Source: Modicisalibacter coralii (GTDB lineage: Bacteria > Pseudomonadota > Gammaproteobacteria > Pseudomonadales > Halomonadaceae). Taken from it: 64,000 nucleotides of DNA. The notes beneath the pieces were generated by a model, which worked only from the letters and a program-made list of their open reading frames with translations, was not told the origin of the DNA and made no database searches. Shown one piece after another: positions 17,191-26,488 of this stretch (its first letter is position 1; the number at the start of each line of letters is the position of its first letter). A program made the translations under genes and the position numbers. The stretch is from positions 171,534-235,533 of the forward strand of contig NZ_QWBW01000009.1 in NCBI RefSeq assembly GCF_004117855.1. Direction: 5' to 3'.

Positions 17191-17514
17191 TCAGTCGTTG
17201 CCGACGGTCTGGATCACCTCGAAGCCCTCGAACTGCGGCGGGCCCAGGTAGAGCCCCTCGCGACGGCTCTGCCCGGCATTGGCGTGCGCCGCGCGGAACG
17301 CCTCGGAGTGCGTCCAGGCCTCGAAATCCTCGCGCGAGCGCCAGACGGTGTGCGAGGCGTAGAGCACGTGATCGTCGTTCTCCGGGCCACGCAGCATGTG
17401 GAACTCGACGAAACCGGGCAGGCCCTGGAGGTGGCTCTCCCGCTCCAGCCAGATCCGTTCGAACTCCTCCGTTCGCTCGGGATTGACCCGGAAACGATTC
17501 ATGGCGATGAACAC
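17191..17514 (-). CDS. ABM-domain (HmoA-like) monooxygenase family protein
   Basis: The 107-residue protein starts at the GTG at 17514 (VFIAMNRFRVNPERTEEFER), nine bases after AGGAGG. The dimeric alpha/beta-barrel pattern FVEFHMLRGPENDDHVLYASHTVWRS is split over two strands and ends with a helix (REDFEAWTHSEAF). Relatives include IsdG/HmoA haem-degrading enzymes and quinone-forming monooxygenases. Haem or substrate binding cannot be inferred from the sequence alone. It is the first gene of a two-gene unit with the SDR at 16281. Confidence 0.85.
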   Translation of the reverse strand: MFIAMNRFRVNPERTEEFERIWLERESHLQGLPGFVEFHMLRGPENDDHVLYASHTVWRSREDFEAWTHSEAFRAAHANAGQSRREGLYLGPPQFEGFEVIQTVGND

Positions 17515-17674
17515 GATGGTGTGCCTCCTGGCGGATCGATGGGTGCCCGGGAACGATGACACCTTCCCCCGAGTGGGGCAAGGCGGTCGGCAGGGGCGGC
17601 CTCGGCACGTCGGTGCCGTCATTGACTGCCCCCGGGAGTGATCTCTCGACAGGTTTTTCCTCCGGCCTTTGTCT

Positions 17675-18307
17675 TCAGCCATTCTCCAGAAAGAGGTCCG
17701 CGCGGTTCGCGTGCTGCAGGACCAGGCGCATGTTGGGCAGGTCGTTGCCCTCCAGCTTGGTCTGACGCTGGGCGTCGGAGAGGTGCGCCCAGCGCCGGGT
17801 CAGACGTTCCTCCAGTACGTGCTCCGGTACCTGGATGAAGACACGTAGATCGAACCTGTCAGCCAATCGCGCCCAGAGCGGGTCATCGAGCAGCAGGTAG
17901 TTGCCCTCTACCACGATGAGCCGCGCTTTGGGGCCGATCAGCCGCGCGGCTCCTCGGGCGATCTCGAGCGCGCGATCGAATACCGGCACCGCAACGACGC
18001 TACCGTCGTCGGCCGCGATCCGTGCGAGCGTCACTGACAGGCCCTCGACATCGAAGGTATGCGGTGCCCCCTTGCGTGCCAGGTCGCCACGCTGCGTCAG
18101 CAGGGTGTCGTCGTAGTGAAAACCATCCATCGGCAGAATCTCGGCGCTCCCGGGGGCGAGCGCCGTCAAGGCCTCCATCAGACGCGCAGCGATATAGCTC
18201 TTGCCCGCGCCCGGTGGGCCTGCCAGCGCCACGATGCGGCGCTCGGGGCCTTGCGTCATGGGGACGAGACGGGCAATCAGATCATCAAGGTTGGTGCGGG
18301 TCGGCAT
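17675..18307 (-). CDS. P-loop sugar kinase of the FrcK/uridine-kinase family
   Basis: The 210-residue protein has Walker A GPPGAGKS at residues 30-37, the LPMDGFHYDD motif, RKGAPHTFDVEGL, VPVFDRALEIA, and VVEGNYLLLDDPLW. These are the signatures of the FrcK-type kinases found next to fructose ABC transporters in rhizobia, within the phosphoribulokinase/uridine kinase fold. It is likely to phosphorylate the ketose delivered by the divergent transporter and epimerase. Its start codon lies inside the last codons of the LacI gene (23-base overlap), so the two are co-transcribed. Confidence 0.85.
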   Translation of the reverse strand: MPTRTNLDDLIARLVPMTQGPERRIVALAGPPGAGKSYIAARLMEALTALAPGSAEILPMDGFHYDDTLLTQRGDLARKGAPHTFDVEGLSVTLARIAADDGSVVAVPVFDRALEIARGAARLIGPKARLIVVEGNYLLLDDPLWARLADRFDLRVFIQVPEHVLEERLTRRWAHLSDAQRQTKLEGNDLPNMRLVLQHANRADLFLENG

Positions 18308-19349
18308 TCGGTATCGCCTCCTGTGCCAGCAGTGACTCCGAGGGATCGCCGATCATCAGACGTGGCGGGATGACCGCCACCTCGCCGGTGCGCTCGTCAG
18401 CGCGATCGAACCACTCGAAGCAGGTAGCAATCATCGTTTCCATGTCCTGGCGCAGCATGACGGTGTCGAGGGGCAGGCAGGCGGCGAAAGGGTCCCAGTC
18501 GAAACACGCCAGTCGGACGTGCCGCACCAACTCGGGGTGGGCATGCCAGAACATGGCAAAGCCCTCGAAGGCGGTGATCGAGTTCACCAATAGCGCTGAC
18601 GGCGGTCGGTCACTCTTGGCGAAAAGTGTTTCCAGCGCGTTCTTGGCCGCCAGCGGACTGTAACCGCAGCGCAGGACGTCTCCCGCCTCGACCGGATGGG
18701 AGCGCGCCTGGCACTCCGCCATGAAGCCCGACACGCGCTGATCCGTGGCGTACTCCGACTCCCGACCACCGAGGAAGATCACCCGCTCCCGTGACGCAAG
18801 GCCGTCCAACAGCCAGCGGGTCAGGCTGCGTGCGCCGCCGACGTTGTCGGTGACCACGGAGAAGGTATTGGCGCCCGGCAGGTCGACGTTGACACAGCGC
18901 ACCCCACGGGCGAGACAAAGCCGGTTCAGCGGCTCCGGATCGCGCACGCCGGCAATCACCATCAGCTCCACCTGCTGTGCCACCAGCGTCTCGACGACCT
19001 GCGTCTCGATCTCGTGGTCACGCTGCGTGCTGACCACGATCGGCACCAGCGAGCGCTGCCGGGCCTCGCTTTCGAAGCTCTCGATCAGGCCGGCAAAGAA
19101 CCGGTTGCGGTGATGGGGCACGATCATGCCGGCAAGCGACGATCGCTGCATGCGTAGCCCCCGGGCGCGCTGGTTGGGCTGGTAGTCCATCTGCCGGGCC
19201 ACCGCCAGCACGTGCTCCGCCGTGGCCTCCTTGATGCGATGCTGCCGCCAACTGCCGTTCAGCACGAAGCTGACCGTCGAGATCGAGGTCCCCGCCGCGC
19301 TGGCCAGCTCTCGAATCGTGGTGCCCCCTTTGCGGTTCGCCTTGGTCAT
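18285..19349 (-). CDS. LacI-family transcriptional regulator
   Basis: The 354-residue protein has a LacI HTH (residues about 9-35, TIRELASAAGTSISTVSFVLNG in two parts) followed by a periplasmic-binding-protein-like effector domain beginning SSLAGMIVPHHRNRFFAGLI. The ATG at 19349 is preceded by GGAGA. It is divergent from the sugar ABC transporter operon and upstream of the kinase gene, so it most likely controls both. The effector is probably the transported ketose or its phosphate. Confidence 0.92.
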   Translation of the reverse strand: MTKANRKGGTTIRELASAAGTSISTVSFVLNGSWRQHRIKEATAEHVLAVARQMDYQPNQRARGLRMQRSSLAGMIVPHHRNRFFAGLIESFESEARQRSLVPIVVSTQRDHEIETQVVETLVAQQVELMVIAGVRDPEPLNRLCLARGVRCVNVDLPGANTFSVVTDNVGGARSLTRWLLDGLASRERVIFLGGRESEYATDQRVSGFMAECQARSHPVEAGDVLRCGYSPLAAKNALETLFAKSDRPPSALLVNSITAFEGFAMFWHAHPELVRHVRLACFDWDPFAACLPLDTVMLRQDMETMIATCFEWFDRADERTGEVAVIPPRLMIGDPSESLLAQEAIPNADPHQP

Positions 19350-19422
19350 AGCGGTCTCCGACGCCTGGGCTACGAGGTGAGTCTTGGACTAAAGACGATG
19401 CCATGATCGCATTGACGCCACA

Positions 19423-19440
19423 AGCTAAAAGGTTTTTGCT
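19423..19440. promoter_or_regulatory. Candidate LacI operator
   Basis: An 18-base palindrome AGCTAAAAGGTTTTTGCT (7 of 8 positions paired) lies in the divergent region, 73 bases after the LacI start and about 110 bases before the binding-protein start. Size and placement suit a LacI-type operator, although the centre is GG rather than CG. Confidence 0.5.
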
Positions 19441-19549
19441 AATAACCGAAACGACCGACATGCCCGGCTGGCGGGTGCCCCAAGACAGCGACACGTCATG
19501 CCGTACGACTCAAACAGGCCCTACAACAATAGCCCTGGGAGACATGCAT

Positions 19550-20554
19550 ATGATTCGCAACAAAGGTGTACGCCGCTGGTTGACCCTCGCCGCCAGCGTC
19601 TTGCTCATGACGCTGGCGACCGCGCCAGCGATGGCCAAGGAGATCACCATCGGCGTGGTCGCCAAGATCGGCGGGATACCCTGGTTCAACGCCATGGAAG
19701 CGGGCATCGAAGAGCGCGCCAAGGAACTGGACGTGAACGCCTTCATGGTGGGCCCGACCAGCGCCGATCCGGCCCTGCAGGTGCGAGCGATCGAGGATCT
19801 GATCGCCCAGGGCGTGGATGTGATCGGCGTGGTGCCCAACGATGCCCAGGTGCTCGAGCCGGTACTGGCCCGCGCCCGGGAGCAGGGCATCATCGTGCTC
19901 ACCCATGAATCCCCCGATCAGAAGAACGTCGACTGGGACTTCGAGCTCGCCTCGGTCAAGGGTTTCGGTGCCGCCTATGGCAAGCGGTTGGGCGAATTGA
20001 TGGGCGGCAGCGGCAAGTACGCGGTGTTCGTCGGCGGGCTGACCGTGCCCCTGCACAATGCCTGGGCCGATGCCGCCATCGCCTACATCAAGGCGCACTA
20101 CCCCGACATGCAACTGGTGGGTGATCGCTACGGCGTGGCGGAGGATGTCGACGCTTCCCGGCGCACCGCCCTCGACCTGATGCGTGCCAATGACGACCTG
20201 GGCGGCATCCTGGCCTTCGGTAGCCAGGGGCCGATCGGCGCAGCACGCGCCGTGAAAGAACACCGCCGCAGCGGCGACGTCGTGGTGCTCGGCCCCTTCT
20301 CCCCCGGCCAGGGTCGTCGCCTGGTGCATGACGGCGTGCTTAGCGGCGGCTTCATGTGGAACCCGAAACAGGCCGGCGAAGTCTTCGTCACCCTCGGCAC
20401 CCTGCTGGCCAAGGGTGAGACGCTGAAAGACGGGATGGAGATCGCGGGCCTCGGCGAGATCCATCCTGACGTGAAAGGTCGCGACATCATTGTCGACCAG
20501 TTGGTCGAGATCAACGACAAGACCGTCGACGACCTGGCCGCGCTCGGTCTCTGA
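19550..20554 (+). CDS. Sugar ABC transporter periplasmic binding protein
   Basis: The 334-residue protein begins with a signal peptide (MIRNKGVRRWLTLAASVLLM then a TLATAPAMA cleavage region). A type I sugar-binding fold follows: KEITIGVVAKIGGIPWFNAM, GPTSADPALQVRAIEDLIAQGVD and GILAFGSQGPIGAARAV. It resembles the RhaS/LsrB group that binds pentoses, ketoses or AI-2-like ligands. I chose the ATG at 19550 over that at 19544 for its better spacing from GGGAG. It is the first gene of a five-gene operon ending with a ketose 3-epimerase. Confidence 0.92.
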   Translation: MIRNKGVRRWLTLAASVLLMTLATAPAMAKEITIGVVAKIGGIPWFNAMEAGIEERAKELDVNAFMVGPTSADPALQVRAIEDLIAQGVDVIGVVPNDAQVLEPVLARAREQGIIVLTHESPDQKNVDWDFELASVKGFGAAYGKRLGELMGGSGKYAVFVGGLTVPLHNAWADAAIAYIKAHYPDMQLVGDRYGVAEDVDASRRTALDLMRANDDLGGILAFGSQGPIGAARAVKEHRRSGDVVVLGPFSPGQGRRLVHDGVLSGGFMWNPKQAGEVFVTLGTLLAKGETLKDGMEIAGLGEIHPDVKGRDIIVDQLVEINDKTVDDLAALGL

Positions 20555-20630
20555 CGCCACGGCGCCGGTGTCCCATCCGAATGGGCACCAGCGCCTCTGA
20601 ATCCCCCCAGGATTACGCCAGAGGTGCGCC

Positions 20631-22160
20631 ATGCACACCCCGATTCACTCACAGCCCGGCGACATCGATCCGGGACCCTGGCTACTGCGCCTCGAGCATG
20701 TTTCCAAACGCTTCGGCGGGGTCCAGGCCCTGGACGACATCGCCTTCAACGTGCGTCCCGGCGAGGTGCTGTGCCTGGCCGGCGAGAACGGTTGTGGCAA
20801 GTCCACGCTGATCAAGACGGTCAGCGGCGTCCACGCCCCCGAACCCGGCGCCGTCATGCAGTGGGATGGCCAGGACATGCTCGGCATCGATCCCGCCCGC
20901 GCGCGCGAACTGGGCATCCAGGTCATCTGGCAGGACCTGGCGCTGTTCCCCGAGATGAGCGTGGCCGAGAACATCGCCTTCGAACGCAACCTGGGTCGCC
21001 GTCCACGGCTGGTCAAGACTGCGGCGATGCGCGCCCAGGCTGCCGAGATTCTCGACAGCCTGGGCGTGAACATCGACCTGGATGCTCGGGTGGCCTCGCT
21101 GTCGATCGCCAACCGGCAGTTGGTGGCCATCGCCCGCGCACTGATCGCCAACGCGCGACTGGTGTTCATGGACGAGCCCACCGCCTCGCTGTCGCGGCAC
21201 GAGACCGAGGCGCTGATCGACATCGTGCGGCGACTCTCGGCCCAGGGCATCGCGGTGGTGTTCGTCAGTCACCGCCTGGCCGAGGTGCTGGATATCTGCT
21301 CCCGGGTCACGGTGCTGCGCGACGGCTGCTACGTCGGCACCTACTCCACTGAGGGCATGACCCAGTCACGCCTGACCGAGCTGATGACCGGTCGCCAGTT
21401 CGACTACCGCACCCGGCCCGCGCCGACAGGTGATGGCGAGCCCCGGCTGTCGGTCCGAGGACTGACCCGCCAGGGTGAGTACCGGGACATCGATCTCGAC
21501 ATTCGTCCCGGCGAGATCGTCGGCCTGACCGGACGCCTGGGTGCCGGGCGCACCGAGCTGGCGCTGTCACTGTTCGGCATGCGCCGGCCGGAGCGCGGGC
21601 AGATCCTGCTCGACGGCCGACCGCTTAGGATGACCTCCAACCGCGATGCCATCCGCGCCGGCATCGCCTACGTCTCCGAGGATCGACTCTCCCTCGGCCT
21701 GGTGCAGCAGCAGGCCATCGCCGACAACATCGCCATCACCGTGCTCGGCCGCCTGCTGAACCGGGCCGGGCTGCTCTCGCCGCGTCGGCAAACCGGCCTG
21801 GTGGCGGACTGGATCCGGCGCCTCAAGGTCAAGGTCGGCTCGCCCCAGGATCCGGTCTCCAGCCTCTCCGGCGGCAACCAGCAGCGCATCGTGCTCGCCA
21901 AGTGGCTGGCCACCGAGCCGCGTCTGCTGATTCTCGACAGCCCCACCGTGGGGGTGGACGTCGGCGCGCGTGCCGGCATCTTCGAGATCGTCGCCGAGCT
22001 CGCTGCCCAGGGCATGGCGATCCTGCTGATCTCGGACGAGACCCCGGAGGTCTACTTCAACGCCGACCGCGTGCTGCACATGCGCGACGGTCGCCTGGTC
22101 GAATCGTTCATTCCCGCCCATACCGAACTCGAGCGGATCGAGGAGGCCGTCCATGCGTAA
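20631..22160 (+). CDS. Sugar ABC transporter ATPase, duplicated-domain type
   Basis: The 509-residue protein contains two ABC domains. The first has Walker A GENGCGKST (residues 51-59), the SLSIANRQLVAIARAL signature and the MDEPTASLS Walker B. The second carries a degenerate Walker A (GRLGAGRTE) and an LSGGNQQRIVLAKWLA signature. This is the RbsA/MglA/FrcA architecture for monosaccharide import. Its end overlaps the first permease by 8 bases. Confidence 0.95.
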   Translation: MHTPIHSQPGDIDPGPWLLRLEHVSKRFGGVQALDDIAFNVRPGEVLCLAGENGCGKSTLIKTVSGVHAPEPGAVMQWDGQDMLGIDPARARELGIQVIWQDLALFPEMSVAENIAFERNLGRRPRLVKTAAMRAQAAEILDSLGVNIDLDARVASLSIANRQLVAIARALIANARLVFMDEPTASLSRHETEALIDIVRRLSAQGIAVVFVSHRLAEVLDICSRVTVLRDGCYVGTYSTEGMTQSRLTELMTGRQFDYRTRPAPTGDGEPRLSVRGLTRQGEYRDIDLDIRPGEIVGLTGRLGAGRTELALSLFGMRRPERGQILLDGRPLRMTSNRDAIRAGIAYVSEDRLSLGLVQQQAIADNIAITVLGRLLNRAGLLSPRRQTGLVADWIRRLKVKVGSPQDPVSSLSGGNQQRIVLAKWLATEPRLLILDSPTVGVDVGARAGIFEIVAELAAQGMAILLISDETPEVYFNADRVLHMRDGRLVESFIPAHTELERIEEAVHA

Positions 22161-23172
22161 ATTCCTGCCCCGCCTGGGCAGCACGGAACTGTGGCTGATC
22201 GCCGTGATCGCGGTGATCTGCGGCGGGCTCGCGCTGACCACCGACACCTTCCTGACCCTGGTCAACCTGCTCGACCTGCTCAACTACTCGGCGGTTAACG
22301 TGATTTTCGCCGCCGGCCTGCTGGTGGTGCTGGTCGCGGGCGGTATCGACATCTCCTTCGCCGTGGCCGCCTCGGTGGTGCAGTACCTGGTCGCCACCAC
22401 GCTGCTGAGTCTGGGCGGGGGCGGCTGGGTGCTCGGCTTCGCCCTGTCGATCGGCTTCGGCGCCCTGCTGGGCGCCTTCAATGCCGCCCTCATCCATCAC
22501 TTCCGCATCATCTCGATCGTGGTGACCATCGCCACCTTCAACCTCTTCTTCGGCTTGCTGATGTTCTTCACCGATGGGGTGTCGATCTACAACCTGCCGG
22601 ATTGGCTGGTGGAGCGCGTGGTGCTGTTCGAGCACGAAACCGCCAATGGCTGGGCGGAACTGACCCTGCCGGTAGCGGTCATGGCCGTGGTGGTGCTGGC
22701 GACCTGGCTGCTGCTGCGCCGCCTGAACCTGGGGCGTCAGCTGTTCGCGATGGGCGACAATCCGGAAGCCGCCCGCCGCCTGGGTATCGGCATCGCCAAG
22801 ATGCACTATCTCGCCTACGGCTGGCTGGGCGCCTGCGCCGGCATCGCCGGGCTGATGCAGATGCACTACGCCCAGGAGGTCGTGCCCAACGCGCTGTACG
22901 GCCGCGAACTGGATGTCCTCGCCGCCGTGGTGCTGGGCGGCGCGCGTCTGGGGGGCGGGCGCGGCACGTTGCTGGGGGCGGTGCTGGGCCTGGCGCTGAT
23001 CGCCATCACCCAGAACGGCCTCAACCTGCTGGGCATCTCGCCCTACGCCTTCCGCATGATCGTCGGCGCCATCATCCTGATCGCCATCTGCATGTCGGGA
23101 GAGACCCTGGACGTCCTGCGCACCCGTCTTGCCCGCCGACGCGCCGCCCCGCGCCAGGAGGTGCTGTCATGA
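22153..23172 (+). CDS. Sugar ABC transporter permease 1
   Basis: The 339-residue protein has eight to ten hydrophobic segments and the BPD_transp_2 signature in LLVVLVAGGIDISFAVAASV and in ALYGRELDVLAAVVLGGARLGGG (listed as two adjoining pieces). These are typical of RbsC-type permeases. The start overlaps the ATPase gene and the stop overlaps the next permease as ATGA, indicating coupled translation. Two different permeases imply a heterodimeric channel, as in the YtfT-YjfF system. Confidence 0.93.
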   Translation: MRKFLPRLGSTELWLIAVIAVICGGLALTTDTFLTLVNLLDLLNYSAVNVIFAAGLLVVLVAGGIDISFAVAASVVQYLVATTLLSLGGGGWVLGFALSIGFGALLGAFNAALIHHFRIISIVVTIATFNLFFGLLMFFTDGVSIYNLPDWLVERVVLFEHETANGWAELTLPVAVMAVVVLATWLLLRRLNLGRQLFAMGDNPEAARRLGIGIAKMHYLAYGWLGACAGIAGLMQMHYAQEVVPNALYGRELDVLAAVVLGGARLGGGRGTLLGAVLGLALIAITQNGLNLLGISPYAFRMIVGAIILIAICMSGETLDVLRTRLARRRAAPRQEVLS

Positions 23173-24185
23173 GCCCGAGCGTGATCTCGCGTCTTATGAA
23201 CCCCGCCGGGAGCAAAAGCCCCGCCGCCGGCGAGCTGGCCGGCATGGGTATAGTGCTGGGCGTACTGGTGGTGAGCTTCAGCCTGCTTTCGGATCGCTTC
23301 CTGACCGGCGCCACCTTCGACTCGATCGCCTTCCAGCTCCCCGAGCTGGGGCTTCTGGCACTGGCCATGCTGATCCCGCTGCTCTCCGGCGGGCTCAATC
23401 TGGCGATCACCTTCTCGGCGAACTTCTCGGCCCTGGTGATGGCCTGGGTGGTCGGCTGGCTGGGTGGCCCAGAGGCCGGCATGAGCGGGATCCTGCTGGG
23501 CATGCTGGCGGCGCTGCTCAGCGGCGCCCTGATCGGCTGGGCGCTGGGGGCCATCGTCGCCTACACCGGCGCCCATCCGATCCTCGCCTCGCTGGCGATG
23601 ATGATCTTCCTGCGTGGGCTGGGTGAATTCCTCACCCGTGGCGGCAGTGTCTCGGGCTTCCCCGACGCCCTGGTCGGCCTCGGCCAGGGCACCTGGCTCG
23701 GCATCCCCGTGCCGCTGCTGGTGTTCGCCGCCTGCGCCGCCCTGTGGGCGCTGATCCTCAATCGCACCCGGCTGGGCTTCTCGATCTACATGCTGGGCTC
23801 CAATACCGAGGCCACGCGCTACTCCGGCATCAGCACCCGGCGCGCCCTGACCCTGGTCTACGTGCTTTCGGGGGTCATGTGTGCCGTCGCCGGGATCATC
23901 ATGACCAGCCGCTTCAACTCGGTGCGAGTTGGGCACGGTGAAGCCTACCTGCTGATCACCGTACTCGCCTGCTTCCTCGGCCGGGTGGATCCGTTCGGCG
24001 GCTTCGGCCGCGTGGCGCCGGTGGTGATGGCGCTGATCATCCTGCAGGTGATCAGTTCCGGTCTCAATCTACTCGGCACCAACCAGCACCTCGCCACGGC
24101 GTTGTGGGGCGGCATCCTCATCGCCGTGATGGTGGTGCGCTATCTATGGGGCCGGCTACGCGATCGCCGCCGGCGACGTCGCTGA
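23169..24185 (+). CDS. Sugar ABC transporter permease 2
   Basis: The 338-residue protein starts at the ATG at 23169, which overlaps the previous stop (ATGA). Hydrophobic segments and the motifs LALAMLIPLLSGGLNLAITF and AYLLITVLACFLGRVDPFGG place it in the RbsC-like permease family. It has its own N-terminal sequence and is not a duplicate copy of permease 1. It completes the transporter with the binding protein, ATPase and permease 1. Confidence 0.93.
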   Translation: MSPSVISRLMNPAGSKSPAAGELAGMGIVLGVLVVSFSLLSDRFLTGATFDSIAFQLPELGLLALAMLIPLLSGGLNLAITFSANFSALVMAWVVGWLGGPEAGMSGILLGMLAALLSGALIGWALGAIVAYTGAHPILASLAMMIFLRGLGEFLTRGGSVSGFPDALVGLGQGTWLGIPVPLLVFAACAALWALILNRTRLGFSIYMLGSNTEATRYSGISTRRALTLVYVLSGVMCAVAGIIMTSRFNSVRVGHGEAYLLITVLACFLGRVDPFGGFGRVAPVVMALIILQVISSGLNLLGTNQHLATALWGGILIAVMVVRYLWGRLRDRRRRRR

Positions 24186-24264
24186 CACTGCGCAGCGCCG
24201 TCACGTTTGAGTGTGTTTCGCGACATCGATCTATCCAAGACATCAACGACAGAAGGATGAGGCT

Positions 24265-25119
24265 ATGAGTGTCAGTGGCTTTGGCGTACACACGGCCATG
24301 TGGGCCATGGAGTGGAACCGGGAGGCCGCCGAATTCGCGATCCCGGAAGCGGTCAAGCACGACATCGACTTCCTCGAGATCACCATGCTCGATCCCGAGG
24401 GAGTGGACACTGCGCATACCCGCCGCCTGCTGGAGCAAGCCGAGGTGGCCTGCGTCTGCTCGCTCGGACTACCGCTGGACAAGCTGCCCACCAACAACCC
24501 CGAAGGCGCCCTGGATTTCCTCACCATGGCCATCGACAAGTCGGCGGAGATCGGCGCCAAGGCCATGAGCGGGGTCATCTACGGGGGGATCGGCCAGCGC
24601 ACCGGCCAGCGCCCCACCGAGAAGGAGTTCGATGACACCGCACGCGTGGTGGCGCGCGCCGCCGCCTACGCCCGCTCCAAGGGCATGCTGTACGGGCTGG
24701 AAGCGGTCAACCGCTACGAGAACCATCTGATCAACACCGCCGATCAGGCGGTCCGGCTGTGCGAAAAGGTCGGTGCCGAGAATGTCTTCGTGCACCTCGA
24801 TACCTATCACATGAACATCGAGGAGAAAGGCATCGCCCAGGGGATTCTGCGCGCCCGCGAGCATCTCAAGTACATCCACCTCTCCGCCTCGGATCGTGGC
24901 ACCCCCGGCCGCGACACCATTGCCTGGGACGAGGTCTTCGCCGCCCTCGCCGCCATCGACTTCAAGGGCGGCATGGCCATGGAGAGCTTCATCACCGTAC
25001 CGCCGCAGGTGGCCAGCGCGCTGTCGGTATGGCGCGACGTCGCGCCCTCCCGCGAGGAGGTATTGACAGATGGGCTCGGCTATCTGCGCATGAAGGCCGA
25101 TCAGTACGGCTTGATCTAG
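24265..25119 (+). CDS. D-tagatose/D-allulose 3-epimerase family enzyme
   Basis: The 284-residue protein is a TIM barrel of the ketose 3-epimerase family. The four metal ligands of the Pseudomonas cichorii D-tagatose 3-epimerase (E152, D185, H211, E246) map with a constant offset of six to E146 (GLEAVNRYE), D179 (HLDTYHMNIEE), H205 (YIHLSASDRGTPG) and E240 (AMESF). The enzyme would epimerise free ketoses at C3, for example D-allulose to D-fructose or L-ribulose to L-xylulose. The ATG at 24265 follows AGAAGGATGAG. As the last gene of the ABC operon with a divergent kinase, it suggests import, epimerisation, then phosphorylation. Confidence 0.9.
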   Translation: MSVSGFGVHTAMWAMEWNREAAEFAIPEAVKHDIDFLEITMLDPEGVDTAHTRRLLEQAEVACVCSLGLPLDKLPTNNPEGALDFLTMAIDKSAEIGAKAMSGVIYGGIGQRTGQRPTEKEFDDTARVVARAAAYARSKGMLYGLEAVNRYENHLINTADQAVRLCEKVGAENVFVHLDTYHMNIEEKGIAQGILRAREHLKYIHLSASDRGTPGRDTIAWDEVFAALAAIDFKGGMAMESFITVPPQVASALSVWRDVAPSREEVLTDGLGYLRMKADQYGLI

Positions 25120-25146
25120 CGTGTCCTGTCCGGTAATCCCCTGATG

Positions 25147-25183
25147 CCGGAGGCGCCGGCGGGTCACCCGCCGGCGCCTCCGG
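25147..25183. terminator. Bidirectional hairpin between convergent operons
   Basis: A perfect 17-bp stem (ccggaggcgccggcggg / cccgccggcgcctccgg) with a 3-base loop separates the convergent epimerase and TRAP DctM genes. It is very stable, but there is no T-tract on either side. Confidence 0.7.
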
Positions 25184-26488
25184 TCAGCCCGACAGCACCG
25201 TTGGCAGCCACAGGGCGATCGCCGGCCACAGGCAGACGATCAGCGCGCCGATGCACATCAGCACGAAGAACGGCGCCGCCGCCAGCGCCACGCGGCCGAT
25301 GCTCTCGCCGGTCAGCCCCTGCAGCACGAAGAGGTTGAAGCCCACCGGCGGGGTGATCTGACCCAGTTCGACCATGATCACCAGGAAGACGCCGAACCAC
25401 AGCGGGTCGTAACCGGCCTGGACGATGATCGGCAGGGTGATCGGCAGGCTCATTACGGTGATCGAGATACCGTCCAGGAACAGCCCCAGCACGATATAGA
25501 ACAGCGCCAGGGCCAGCAGCAGGGCCACCGGCGAGAACGCCTGTGCGGCGATCCAGCCCGCCAGTTCGCTGGGCAGGTGCAGGTAGCCCATGGCGGTGGA
25601 CAGCAGGGCGGCGGCGATCAGCAGGCTGCAGACCATCACCGCGCTGATCAGCGCGCCGCGCAGGGCATCGACGAACAGGGCCAGACTCAGCTGGCGTTCC
25701 CACAGCAGCAGGACCAGGGTGGCGGCACAGCCCACCGCGGCGGCCTCGGAGGGGGTGGCGATGCCGCTGTAGATGGCGCCCAGCACGATCACGATCAGTC
25801 CCAGCACCGGCGCCAGATCGAGCAGGGCGCGGCCGACGCCGGTGGCGTCGTCCTCGCCCCGGGGCGCGACGCGCGGGTCGAGCAGGCTGCGCAGGGCCAC
25901 GTAGCCGACGTACAGCGCGGCGATCAGCAGCCCCGGCAGCACGCCCGCCATGAACAGCTTGCTGATCGAGACCTCGGCCTGGACGCCGTAGACGATCATC
26001 ACGATCGACGGCGGTATCAGCAGCCCCAGGCTGCCCGCCCCGGCCAGCGAGCCGATCGACAGGTCGCGGTCGTAGTGGCGCCTGGCCAGTTCCTGGGTGG
26101 TGATCTTGCCGACGGTGGCGGTGGTCGCGGCGCTCGAGCCGCTGACGGCGGCAAACAGCGTGCAGCCCAGCACGTTGGTGTGCAGGATGCCGCCGGGCAG
26201 GTGCCGGGTCAGCGGCGTCAGGCCCCGGAACAGCCGTTCGGAGATGTCGGAGCGGAAGATCAGCTCGCCCATCAGGATGAACAGCGGGATGGCCGAGAGC
26301 TCCCAGCTGTTGGCGGCGCGGAACAGGATCTTGGAGAGGATCAGACCGATCCGCTGGGCATCGAAGTCGCCCAACCCCCACAGCGAGAGCATGGCGACGA
26401 TGACCAGGCCGGAAAACACCCAGTTGCCCAGCGCCAGCACGCCGAGCAACAGGGCGATGACCCCGGCGCCGGTGAGAAGCATGTCCAT
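25184..26488 (-). CDS. TRAP transporter large permease (DctM)
   Basis: The 434-residue protein has about twelve to fourteen hydrophobic segments and the DctM signatures LSAIPLFILMGELIFRSDIS, GSLGLLIPPSIVMIVYGV and GQITPPVGFNLFVLQGLTG (each read at the expected position). It is the Na+-driven transport subunit of a tripartite ATP-independent transporter. The start is ATG at 26488, with CGGAGGA just upstream; a second ATG six bases on is equally possible. It directly follows the DctQ gene. Confidence 0.95.
   Translation of the reverse strand: MDMLLTGAGVIALLLGVLALGNWVFSGLVIVAMLSLWGLGDFDAQRIGLILSKILFRAANSWELSAIPLFILMGELIFRSDISERLFRGLTPLTRHLPGGILHTNVLGCTLFAAVSGSSAATTATVGKITTQELARRHYDRDLSIGSLAGAGSLGLLIPPSIVMIVYGVQAEVSISKLFMAGVLPGLLIAALYVGYVALRSLLDPRVAPRGEDDATGVGRALLDLAPVLGLIVIVLGAIYSGIATPSEAAAVGCAATLVLLLWERQLSLALFVDALRGALISAVMVCSLLIAAALLSTAMGYLHLPSELAGWIAAQAFSPVALLLALALFYIVLGLFLDGISITVMSLPITLPIIVQAGYDPLWFGVFLVIMVELGQITPPVGFNLFVLQGLTGESIGRVALAAAPFFVLMCIGALIVCLWPAIALWLPTVLSG

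Noticed and set aside
19544..19552. Alternative start MHMIRNK for the sugar-binding protein
   Set aside because: In frame, but only three bases from the GGGAG ribosome site; the ATG at 19550 has normal spacing.
25147..25183. Long perfect stem considered as a mobile-element end
   Set aside because: It is a single hairpin with a 3-base loop between convergent operons, and no second copy was seen in the window. Terminator is the simpler reading.
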